Below are positions 1 to 5,741 of a stretch of DNA of 6,364 nucleotides, one piece after another. Origin of the DNA: Armatimonadota bacterium (GTDB taxonomy: Bacteria; Armatimonadota; Hebobacteria; CAIYQO01). Below the pieces are notes generated by a model, which worked only from the letters and a program-made list of their open reading frames with translations, was not told where the DNA came from and searched no databases. The translations under genes and the position numbers were made by a program. Each line of letters starts with the position of its first letter. Within the stretch, counting starts at the first letter, position 1. The stretch spans positions 1 to 6,364 of the forward strand of contig JAKIYB010000274.1 of the NCBI GenBank assembly GCA_022708765.1. Reading direction: 5' to 3'.

Positions 1-580
1 CAGCCTCGGTGTCCGTCGAGACGATGGGGACATCGCGCACCAGCAGTGCGGTGGCGGGCGCGGGGATGGGGAAGCAGCCGTGCGCGCAGGTGACGAAACC
101 CCGCCCCAGCGGCAGCGGCGAGGCGACCACCCGCTCAATGCCCAGCGCGTCAATGCCGATGGCCGTCCCGACGATATCCACGATGGCGTCTATGGCGCCG
201 ACCTCGTGGAAATGCACCTGGTCGGGCGTAGTGCCATGCACCTCCGCTTCCGCCTCGCCCAGCCGGGTGAAGATGGCGGACGCCAGCGCTTTCGCGCGCT
301 CCGAGATGCCGCTGGCCTCGATGATGCCGAGGATATCCGTCAACCCCCGATGCGGATGATGGTGGTGTCCATGCTCGTGATGGTGGTGCTCACGCACCTC
401 CACATGCGTGGCGGCGATGCCGCGTTTGGTGACGGGAGTAATGTGCAGCTCCCACCCCTCCAGCGGCAGTGTGCGCAGGCCGGCCTCCAACGTCTCGCGC
501 GGCAGCCCACAAGCGAGCAGCGCCCCCAGCGTCATATTGCCGCTGATGCCGGAAAAACAATCGAAATAGGCGATACGCAT
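1..580 (-). CDS. larC: LarC, nickel-pincer-cofactor nickel insertase (5' part only)
   Basis: Partial gene: 193 N-terminal codons are present and the reading frame is open at the left edge. The family is usually about 400 residues, so roughly half is missing. LarC is known as the CTP-dependent enzyme that inserts nickel into the pyridinium dithiocarboxylate mononucleotide made by LarB and LarE, giving the nickel-pincer cofactor of lactate racemase and related LarA-like enzymes. The translation opens with the family signature MRIAYFDCFSGISGNMTLGA. It then has a histidine-rich stretch (10 His in residues 65-77), a conserved FHEVGAIDAIVDIVG-type block (about residues 124-138), and the ASPLPLGRGFV and HG..PIPAPAT blocks before the edge. 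The ATG at 578-580 is preceded by GAGG with 6-nt spacing, supporting this start. No larA, larB or larE is visible here. I checked the frame back to position 2 and saw no frameshift, unlike Lactiplantibacillus plantarum, where LarC is made by frameshifting. Confidence 0.93.
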   Translation of the reverse strand, partial: MRIAYFDCFSGISGNMTLGALLACGLPRETLEAGLRTLPLEGWELHITPVTKRGIAATHVEVREHHHHEHGHHHHPHRGLTDILGIIEASGISERAKALASAIFTRLGEAEAEVHGTTPDQVHFHEVGAIDAIVDIVGTAIGIDALGIERVVASPLPLGRGFVTCAHGCFPIPAPATALLVRDVPIVSTDTEA

Positions 581-586
581 GGGTTG

Positions 587-590
587 CCTC
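587..590 (-). promoter_or_regulatory. Ribosome binding site of larC
   Basis: On the minus strand GAGG lies 6 nt before the larC ATG. It sits directly against the end of the hexamer tandem repeat, so the leader of this mRNA would contain that repeat. Confidence 0.6.
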
Positions 591-594
591 GTTA

Positions 595-624
595 TACTCG
601 TGCTCGTGCTCGTGCTCGTACTCG
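595..624. repeat. Hexanucleotide tandem repeat in the larC leader
   Basis: Five consecutive 6-nt units fill this tract: TACTCG, three copies of TGCTCG, then TACTCG (plus-strand reading). It ends 14 nt upstream of the larC start codon. In one minus-strand frame it would read as alternating Glu-His, but that frame is not the larC frame. In the larC frame it reads Ser/Thr codons with no start codon, so it looks non-coding. Copy number could vary by replication slippage; that is inference only. Confidence 0.8.
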
Positions 625-652
625 AAACCCTCGCTTCCCTGCTGACGGGGGG

Positions 653-706
653 GTAATTCGGTGACAGCCAGCCCCGATGGCATCGGGGAGGCAGTCACCG
701 AATTAC
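653..706. repeat. Long near-perfect palindrome between the sulfatase gene and larC
   Basis: The outer arms GTAATTCGGTGAC (653-665) and its exact reverse complement (694-706) are 13 nt each. An inner pair, CCCCGATG (672-679) and CATCGGGG (681-688), closes the hairpin. Between them a GCC/GGC pair (667-669 with 690-692) can form with small bulges. The whole 54-nt unit folds into one extended stem. It lies 47 nt past the sulfatase stop and 72 nt before the larC start on the minus strand. There is no T-tract on either side, so it is not a typical intrinsic terminator. It looks more like a REP-type mobile palindrome, though it could also shape mRNA ends. Confidence 0.85.
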
Positions 707-753
707 TGAGCATTCACAACACGCTATACATTACCGTACTTTGGCTTCACATC

Positions 754-2169
754 TCAGGCGGTGCAGCCGACGCCCGGAATGATTCCGGGGTACTCGCGCG
801 GCTCTAGCAACCGCTTCCCGTCGGTAAATCCTTCCGGGCGGTCTTTCAGCCAGTCAATAAGTTGCCCGCGCCAGTGCGCGGTTGCGTCGGGTTGGACGGC
901 GGCCAGGTTGTTGCATTCGCCGGGGTCGGTGTCCAGATCGAAGAGCTGTTCGGCGCCGGTGAAGGGGCGCCAGATGTATTTCCAGCGCCCGTCGGTGAGG
1001 GAGTGGAACGCCTGCTCTTTGCTGTAGCATGGCGAGTGCTCGCCGGGCAGCACGTCGCGCACGCGGTCGCACTCGCCGCGCACCAGCGGCAGCAGGCTGC
1101 GGCCATCCAGCCCGTCGGGGATGGGTGCGCCGGCGGCGTCCAGCATCGTCGGCATCACATCCTCCAGACAGACAGGCGCTTTCGTGCTCATGCCCTGATT
1201 GATGCCAAAACCGCTGGAGCCGCGGATGAGCAGCGGCACCCGCGCCGACCCTTCATAGGGCTCGCACTTGCGGAAGTAGTAGTGGTCGCCCAGCATCTCG
1301 CCGTGGTCGCTGGTGAAGACGACCAGCCACTCGCGCCCTTCGCGATGGCTGAGGCCAATGAAGGTCTGAATAAACCAGAAGAGCTGATCATCAATGTGAT
1401 TGATGAGGCCGTAGTACCCCGCGCGGGCGGAGCGCAGCGCCTCGCCGCGCAGGTTCACGCGCGCGGAATCCACCAGGTGATGCGCCGGCGGCGTCGGCCA
1501 GTCGCCGATATACGGGTCGGGCAGCGGGATGCGCAGGTAACGGTCCAGGTAAAACGCCGGCGGGATGAGCGGCGGGTGCGGCGCGTAGAAAGACAGCGTG
1601 AGGAAGAGCGGGCAACTGGCATCGCGCGCGTGGCGCAGGAAGCGTTTCCCCTCTTCAACGATCCACGCGGTGGGGTGCAGGTGGTCGGCCAGGTGCCATG
1701 GGCGCGCCGTCCAGCCATTCGAGGAGATGCCTGCGCTGCGATAGCCGCCAGCACCCGGAGCCTGCTCCTCCAGCCATTTTGCGTAAACATCGTGCAACTC
1801 GTACGTAGAGCCGTGCACCATGTGGTCGTAACCGTAGCGCTTGTCCGGTGGCTCCTGGTGCATGGTGCGCCCTACTAACTCCGTCTGATATCCCGCGTCA
1901 TGCAGCGCCTGTGGCAGCGTGGGCGACGACGTGATGGGGTGGCCGACGAAACCGCCCAATCCGTTCGTGGCGGGATATTGCCCGGTGAGCAGCGCCCGCC
2001 GCGCGGGGATGCAGGACGGGCAGGTGGAATACGCCCGCTGAAAATGCGCTCCCTCGATGCCCAGCGCGTCAATATTCGGCGTGAGTACGGCGGGGTGGCC
2101 TTCCAGCGACAGGGTGTCGCCCCGGTGCTGGTCGGTCATGATGAGCAGCAGGTTCGGTTGCTCTGGCAT
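754..2169 (-). CDS. Type I sulfatase (alkaline phosphatase superfamily)
   Basis: This 471-residue protein hydrolyses a sulfate ester; the substrate cannot be read from the sequence. The sulfatase signature CIPARRALLTG is at residues 53-63, so Cys53 would be the residue converted to formylglycine by a maturation enzyme (Cys-type, C-x-P-x-R). Metal-site candidates are Asp13-Gln14 in LIMTDQHR and Asp288-His289 in FTSDHGEMLGDH. His198 in APHPP and Lys301 match other usual active-site positions. The C-terminal WKYIW...LFDLDTDPGECNNLA (396-422) is typical of arylsulfatase and choline-sulfatase-like members. There is no signal peptide, so it is probably cytoplasmic and would act on an imported substrate. 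The start is supported by AGGAGG 8 nt upstream and an in-frame TAA seven codons before the ATG. No maturase, transporter or second sulfatase is in view. A phosphonate monoester hydrolase or other phosphoesterase of the same fold is a less likely alternative. Confidence 0.93.
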   Translation of the reverse strand: MPEQPNLLLIMTDQHRGDTLSLEGHPAVLTPNIDALGIEGAHFQRAYSTCPSCIPARRALLTGQYPATNGLGGFVGHPITSSPTLPQALHDAGYQTELVGRTMHQEPPDKRYGYDHMVHGSTYELHDVYAKWLEEQAPGAGGYRSAGISSNGWTARPWHLADHLHPTAWIVEEGKRFLRHARDASCPLFLTLSFYAPHPPLIPPAFYLDRYLRIPLPDPYIGDWPTPPAHHLVDSARVNLRGEALRSARAGYYGLINHIDDQLFWFIQTFIGLSHREGREWLVVFTSDHGEMLGDHYYFRKCEPYEGSARVPLLIRGSSGFGINQGMSTKAPVCLEDVMPTMLDAAGAPIPDGLDGRSLLPLVRGECDRVRDVLPGEHSPCYSKEQAFHSLTDGRWKYIWRPFTGAEQLFDLDTDPGECNNLAAVQPDATAHWRGQLIDWLKDRPEGFTDGKRLLEPREYPGIIPGVGCTA

Positions 2170-2177
2170 GCACTTCT

Positions 2178-2183
2178 CCTCCT
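2178..2183 (-). promoter_or_regulatory. Strong ribosome binding site of the sulfatase gene
   Basis: On the minus strand AGGAGG, extended to AGGAGGAG, lies 8 nt before the ATG. It is the best Shine-Dalgarno match in the window and suggests efficient translation. It is part of the 11-nt string AACATCAGGAG, which occurs again about 100 nt upstream (2278-2288). Confidence 0.85.
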
Positions 2184-2202
2184 GATGTTACCTTTCAAGT
2201 CG

Positions 2203-2229
2203 TCGGAACGATTTCCTGCCGTGTTCCGA
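2203..2229. promoter_or_regulatory. Inverted repeat in the divergent intergenic region, possible operator
   Basis: TCGGAAC (2203-2209) and GTTCCGA (2223-2229) are exact 7-nt inverted arms around a 13-nt spacer. They lie 34-60 nt upstream of the sulfatase start, within the 206-nt region that must hold the promoters for both the sulfatase and the SLH gene. The position would suit a dimeric regulator, but no regulator gene is nearby. I do not see a clear -35/-10 pair for either gene. A chance palindrome is possible. Confidence 0.35.
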
Positions 2230-2363
2230 AAAAGGGTGGCAATGCAGCTCTCGCTTCGCAAACCCTCGTGCGTTTTTCTCCTGATGTTCGCGGGAATCGT
2301 ATGAGGAGGAGCGCTCCCGCGCTCCGCCCGCCCGTTTCCCCGCGCGCGGCGCATGCTTCGAAT

Positions 2364-2369
2364 GGAAGG
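2364..2369 (+). promoter_or_regulatory. Ribosome binding site that fixes the SLH protein start
   Basis: GGAAGG lies 6 nt before the ATG at 2376. This supports that start over an in-frame ATG at 2268, which would add 36 basic and proline-rich residues in front of the signal peptide and has no comparable site. Confidence 0.7.
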
Positions 2370-2375
2370 TGTCCC

Positions 2376-3191
2376 ATGCGCGTGTTCTGGTTCTGTCTTC
2401 TGTTGCTGTTCTGGTTAACGTCATCCGTTCGGGCGGGCTTTTTCCCCGACGTGCCTGATGGCACGCGGCTCAGTCGCGACGTTACCGACGCCGCTTATCA
2501 CCAGTTGATGGAAGGCTTCCCCGACGGCGCCTTCCGACCGGAACTCCCGCTCACTCGCGCTGGCGCGGTGATGGTCTACGCCCGCCTGCTCAGCGTGTCG
2601 CTGGAGGGCTTCATGGTGCTGCCCGGCGCATCCGTTTCGCTGCCCGAATACGCCGATGTGCCGCCGGCGCATTGGATGCGCGCCGCCGCCGCCTACCTGG
2701 CGGAACGCGGTATGCTGCCGCCGGTGGAGGGGGACCGCTTTGTGCCGGAGGGACCGGTCACCCGTGGCGAGTTCCTGCGCGGGCTGTACCGGTTGATGCA
2801 CGAAGGCGCGCTAAGTGATGACGCCATCGCCTGGCTGAATGACCGCTGTCTGCTGCCGGACGGGTGGGCGACGGCGTTTGATGTCCCCATCACCCGCGGC
2901 GAGGTGGCGCGCGCGCTGGGCGATGTGCTGTTATATTTGACGCAACACGCGATGACTGAGGGCGCGATTACGCGCATCAGCGAGGCAGAAGACGGCCTGC
3001 GCTGGGTGGAGTTGGATACCGCAATCGGTCCTTGCCGGCTGGCGCTGCCGGTGGTCGGCGTGATGGTGGAGGGCGCGGATGCGTTGCGCGAGGGCCAGAC
3101 AATCCGCACCATCAGCGATGCGGTGAACGGCGGCGGCACGAAGTATTACCGGGTGCGCAAGGTGACGGTGCTGGGGGAAGCAACGAATTAG
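2376..3191 (+). CDS. Short secreted protein with S-layer homology (SLH) domains
   Basis: 271 residues, starting with a clear export signal: MR, then the hydrophobic stretch VFWFCLLLLFWL, then TSSVRA, with likely cleavage after Ala20. Three SLH-like repeats follow. The first (about 24-72) has GFPDGAFRPELPLTRAG, the second (about 92-140) has DVPPAHW and FVPEGPVTRGEF, and the third (about 148-187), more degenerate, has PITRGEV. SLH domains normally bind secondary cell-wall polymers and hold proteins on the envelope. The last 75 residues (about 197-271) alternate in a way that suggests a small beta domain, which I do not recognise. In many SLH proteins the anchor is attached to a large enzyme or surface layer; here almost nothing else is present. 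The gene is divergent from the sulfatase, and its TAG overlaps the tyrA stop codon on the other strand. Role: probable envelope or S-layer accessory protein; specific function unknown. Confidence 0.88.
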   Translation: MRVFWFCLLLLFWLTSSVRAGFFPDVPDGTRLSRDVTDAAYHQLMEGFPDGAFRPELPLTRAGAVMVYARLLSVSLEGFMVLPGASVSLPEYADVPPAHWMRAAAAYLAERGMLPPVEGDRFVPEGPVTRGEFLRGLYRLMHEGALSDDAIAWLNDRCLLPDGWATAFDVPITRGEVARALGDVLLYLTQHAMTEGAITRISEAEDGLRWVELDTAIGPCRLALPVVGVMVEGADALREGQTIRTISDAVNGGGTKYYRVRKVTVLGEATN

Positions 3192-4048
3192 TTCAGTCGC
3201 TCCCGCCGCTCGCGCGCGGTGGTGAAGAGCGCTTCCAGGTGCGCGGCATCGCGGGACGCGAGCGCTTCGCGCCAGGCGCCCAACTCCTGCAGTAGAGTGT
3301 CCAGCGCGGCCAGGATGTAGTCGCGGTTGGCCAGGCAGATATCGCGCCACATGGCCGGGCTGCTGGCGGCGATGCGCGTAGTGTCTTTGAAACCGCCGGC
3401 GATGAATGGCTGCAGCGCGTCCGCTCGCGGATGCCCCAGTACCACGTTCGCCAGCGCCGCCGCCACCACGTGCGGCAAATGGCTGCTCAACGCCACCAGT
3501 TCATCATGAAAACCCGCCTCGATGGGTAGCGGGATGGCGCCCAGTGTCTGGATCAGTTCAACCAGCCGTTCCGCCGCCGCCTCCGCGCCCGGCGGTACGC
3601 AGACCGCCCACGTCGCGCCCTCGTACAGGCCCAGCCGCGCGTGCGAGAGTCCTTTGCGGTCGGAGCCGGCCATCGGGTGTCCACCGACGAAGAAGATGCC
3701 CGTCGGCAGCGCTGTGGCCGCATTCATGATGACCCGTTTCGTACTGCCCACGTCGGTAACGACCGCCCCCGGAGCCAGATGCGGCGCCATCTCCAGCAGT
3801 TGCGCCACGATGGTCTGCACCGGCGTGCAGAGCACCACCAGGTCCGCCCCGCGCACGGCGTCCAACTCGCGCGACAGGTGGGTGAAGACGGGCGCGCCGT
3901 CCATGCGCAGCGCTGACGCTTCACCGAGCGTCTCCGCGCGCCGGGCGATGCCGGTAATGGTCATCGCCGGAAAGCGCTTCCGCAGGTCCAGCGCCAGGCT
4001 GCCGCCCAGCAGGCCGAGTCCAATAATCGCGGTGTGATTGAATGGCAT
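3188..4048 (-). CDS. tyrA: Prephenate dehydrogenase (tyrosine biosynthesis)
   Basis: 286 residues. It oxidatively decarboxylates prephenate to 4-hydroxyphenylpyruvate using NAD(P)+, the committed step to tyrosine, in the cytoplasm. The N-terminal Rossmann motif is GLGLLGGS (10-17), followed by CTPV (74-77) and DVGSTK (99-104). GGHPMAGS (122-129) holds the family's conserved histidine. The helical dimerisation domain has SHLPH (189-193) and GGFKDTTRIA (218-227), whose arginine normally contacts prephenate. There is no C-terminal ACT domain and no fused chorismate mutase, so this is the short monofunctional form, without the domain that often gives tyrosine feedback control. The ATG at 4048 is the only upstream start, since an in-frame TAG lies two codons before it. 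Its ribosome site is weak (GTGAG, 9 nt away). An arogenate dehydrogenase cannot be excluded from sequence alone. It ends tail-to-tail with the SLH gene. Confidence 0.95.
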   Translation of the reverse strand: MPFNHTAIIGLGLLGGSLALDLRKRFPAMTITGIARRAETLGEASALRMDGAPVFTHLSRELDAVRGADLVVLCTPVQTIVAQLLEMAPHLAPGAVVTDVGSTKRVIMNAATALPTGIFFVGGHPMAGSDRKGLSHARLGLYEGATWAVCVPPGAEAAAERLVELIQTLGAIPLPIEAGFHDELVALSSHLPHVVAAALANVVLGHPRADALQPFIAGGFKDTTRIAASSPAMWRDICLANRDYILAALDTLLQELGAWREALASRDAAHLEALFTTARERRERLN

Positions 4049-4106
4049 ATGCTATGACTCACAATAACGGACGTGCATAAGTCTGTAAAGTGACGAAGCC
4101 GTTCCC

Positions 4107-4245
4107 TTCGCGCGGCCCTCACCCCCGGCCCCTCTCCCAAGCTTGGGAGAGGGGTGACTGAAATCATAACGGAAGCAGTCTTCGGTACTCATCGCTCGCC
4201 CTCTCCCAATTCTGGGAGAGGGGCCGGGGGTGAGGGTCGCGCGAA
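4107..4245. repeat. Large nested inverted repeat between purD and tyrA
   Basis: Two 47-nt arms (4107-4153 and 4199-4245) are inverted copies with about 43 of 47 positions matching, separated by 45 nt. Each arm starts with CGCGCG-type sequence followed by CCCTCACCCCCGGCCCCTCT. Each also contains its own hairpin: 4129-4154 is a perfect 26-nt palindrome centred on AAGCTT, and 4199-4222 is a 10-bp stem with an ATTC loop. The spacer shows no obvious gene. As RNA the region could form either one very long stem or two separate hairpins. From memory, CCCTCACCCCCGGCCCCTCTCCC-like repeats are scattered between genes in many GC-rich bacteria; I could not check this. It may act as a terminator, a processing site or a small non-autonomous mobile element. 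Confidence 0.88.
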
Positions 4246-4301
4246 GAAGCCGGCACCGATGTCCCGCATACTATTGAACGGGTTCTCTGGATTCCCCTCG
4301 C

Positions 4302-5552
4302 TTACTCCCGCACCCGCGCCGCGATATCCCGCCGGAAGGTCATCCCCTCCCACGAGATTTTGCCAACCGCCGCGTAGGCGCGGTCGATGGCTGAGGCGAA
4401 GGTGTCGCCGAGGGCGGTGACGTTGAGCACGCGGCCGCCGTTGGTGACAATCCGGTCGCCTTCCCGCTTCGTGCCGGCGTGGAAGACGGTGACGTCGGGC
4501 AGGGTGCCAGCGGCGTCGAGGCCGTTGATCGGCTTGCCTTTGGCATAATCGCCGGGATACCCGCCGGAGGCGAGCACTACGGTGACGGCTTTGCGCGGCG
4601 ACCAGCGCGGCTCTACCGCGCCAAGCCGGCGGTCCACCGCCGCTTCCAGCAGGTCGAGCAGGTCCGTTTCCAGCCGCGGCAACACCACCTGCGTCTCCGG
4701 ATCGCCGAAGCGCACGTTGAACTCCAGCACACTGGGGCCGGTGGGCGTGATCATCAACCCGCTGTAGAGCACGCCGGTGAAATCCACCGCGCGCAGCATC
4801 GGTGTGATGACTTTCTCTTGCGCAAAGTCGAGTAATTCTTGCGGGAAGGTGGGGATGGGCGAATACGCGCCCATGCCGCCGGTGTTCGGCCCGCTGTCGC
4901 CCTCGCCGATGCGCTTGTAGTCCTGCGCCGGGGCCAGCGTCACGAACTCCCGACCCGCGCAGATGGCCAGCAGCGAGACTTCGTAGCCGCTCAACCGCTC
5001 CTCGATGACGATGCGGTCACCGGCGCTGCCGAATTCGCGCGCCACCATTGTCTGGCGCACGGCGGCTTTCGCGTCCGCGCGGTTGTCGCAGATGAGGACG
5101 CCCTTGCCGGCGGCCAATCCGTCGGCCTTCACCACCCATGGCTTGTCGGCCGGTTGCTCGTGCAGCCAGCCCAACGCGGCATCGGCGCTCTCGAAGACGG
5201 CGTAGTCGGCGGTGGGTACGCCGGCGGCGGACATCGTCTCCTTGGCGAAGATCTTGCTGCCTTCCAGGCGTGCCGCGGCTTTGTTCGGGCCGAAGACGCG
5301 CAGCCCGGCCTCGCCAAAGGTATCCACGATGCCTTCAACCAGCGGCGCTTCCGGCCCCACCACCGTCAGCCCGATGCCCTCGCGCAGGGCAAAGTCGCGC
5401 AGCGCGGGGATATCCGTCGCCGGAATCGGCACGTTCACCGCCGTCCCGCCGTTGCCCGGCGCGCAATACACCGTCTCCACCCGCGAGCTTTGCGCCAGCT
5501 TCCACGCCAGCGCATGCTCCCGCCCGCCGCTGCCAATGACCAATACTTTCAT
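4302..5552 (-). CDS. purD: Phosphoribosylamine--glycine ligase (GAR synthetase)
   Basis: 416 residues from the chosen start, normal for the family. It joins glycine to 5-phosphoribosylamine with ATP to give glycinamide ribonucleotide, the second step of de novo purine synthesis, in the cytoplasm. Visible motifs are the N-terminal VLVIGSGGREHAL (3-15), GPEAPL (66-71), the ATP-grasp nucleotide-binding KADGLAAGKGV (142-152), the PurD signature with PNTGGMGAYSP (222-232), the metal-binding LEFNVRFGDPETQ (276-288), and the C-terminal RRDI (407-410). An in-frame ATG at 5594 would add 14 residues, but MKVLVIGSGG is the usual PurD N-terminus and has a GAGGG site 7 nt upstream, so 5552 is preferred. 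No other pur genes are visible. Upstream on the same strand lies dapL beyond a palindromic repeat; downstream lies tyrA beyond a larger one. It is therefore probably expressed semi-independently. Confidence 0.98.
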   Translation of the reverse strand: MKVLVIGSGGREHALAWKLAQSSRVETVYCAPGNGGTAVNVPIPATDIPALRDFALREGIGLTVVGPEAPLVEGIVDTFGEAGLRVFGPNKAAARLEGSKIFAKETMSAAGVPTADYAVFESADAALGWLHEQPADKPWVVKADGLAAGKGVLICDNRADAKAAVRQTMVAREFGSAGDRIVIEERLSGYEVSLLAICAGREFVTLAPAQDYKRIGEGDSGPNTGGMGAYSPIPTFPQELLDFAQEKVITPMLRAVDFTGVLYSGLMITPTGPSVLEFNVRFGDPETQVVLPRLETDLLDLLEAAVDRRLGAVEPRWSPRKAVTVVLASGGYPGDYAKGKPINGLDAAGTLPDVTVFHAGTKREGDRIVTNGGRVLNVTALGDTFASAIDRAYAAVGKISWEGMTFRRDIAARVRE

Positions 5553-5559
5553 AACAACG

Positions 5560-5564
5560 CCCTC
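5560..5564 (-). promoter_or_regulatory. Ribosome binding site that fixes the purD start
   Basis: GAGGG on the minus strand, 7 nt before the ATG at 5550-5552. It supports the internal start over the upstream in-frame ATG at 5594, because it lies inside that hypothetical extension. Confidence 0.7.
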
Positions 5565-5596
5565 GTGCAAGAATGATCGTAGTAAGGCGCACAACG

Positions 5597-5672
5597 TAAA
5601 ATGGGGACTGTCCCCCTGAACGTCGGAATCAGATGATCAGCAGGGGGTATACCGGGACTGTCCCCATTTTAT
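5597..5672. repeat. Palindromic repeat with GGGGACTGTCCCC cores, REP-like
   Basis: The outer arms TAAAATGGGGAC (5597-5608) and GTCCCCATTTTA (5660-5671) are exact inverted copies of 12 nt. Each arm is also a small palindrome around GGGACTGTCCCC, so the same 12-nt string appears in direct orientation at 5604-5615 and 5654-5665. A further inner pair, CCCCTG (5613-5618) and CAGGGG (5641-5646), narrows the loop to about 22 nt. It starts 69 nt past the dapL stop and ends 44 nt before the purD start. The design resembles REP palindromes linked to Y1/RAYT transposases, though no such gene is in the window. It could also affect mRNA folding between dapL and purD. Confidence 0.82.
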
Positions 5673-5696
5673 GTTTATTCAACCGGCGGCTAACCC

Positions 5697-5722
5697 GAAC
5701 GGCACTCCGCTGCGGTGCGTTC
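5697..5722 (-). terminator. Weak hairpin downstream of dapL, possible terminator
   Basis: GAACGGCAC (5697-5705) and GTGCGTTC (5715-5722) can pair with one bulged base around a 9-nt loop. The hairpin begins 19 nt after the dapL stop codon. No run of T follows on the minus strand, so if it ends transcription it is not a standard intrinsic terminator. Confidence 0.25.
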
Positions 5723-5741
5723 TTCACTACGAACTCTATCA

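Noticed and set aside
80..664. Plus-strand 194-codon open frame
   Set aside because: It is antisense to larC, whose translation matches the family over its whole length; this is a shadow frame of GC-rich DNA.
390..713. Minus-strand 107-codon open frame with a Glu-His repeat
   Set aside because: It overlaps the larC start in another frame, and the Glu-His stretch is just the hexamer repeat. No family match or good ribosome site was seen, and it also runs through the 653-706 hairpin.
862..1878. Plus-strand 338-codon open frame
   Set aside because: It lies entirely antisense to the sulfatase, whose motifs and ribosome site are clear. The product looks like Arg/Ala/Val-rich shadow sequence without domains.
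2268..2375. Upstream extension of the SLH protein by 36 residues
   Set aside because: It would bury the signal peptide behind a basic, proline-rich stretch, and the ATG at 2376 has its own well-placed ribosome site.
2195..2464. Minus-strand open frames across the sulfatase/SLH intergenic region as a small gene
   Set aside because: The frames overlap the signal peptide coding region antisense, and the products are basic and low in complexity. The upstream AGGAG-like site is not followed by a start codon.
3522..4037. Plus-strand 171-codon open frame
   Set aside because: It is antisense to tyrA; Ser/Pro/Arg-rich, with no motif.
4107..4245. Possible CRISPR array or riboswitch
   Set aside because: There are only two units, and they are inverted rather than direct. 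The structure explains itself as an inverted repeat, and no riboswitch consensus was recognised.
4839..5576. Plus-strand 245-codon open frame
   Set aside because: It is antisense to purD with shadow-like composition and no recognisable motif.
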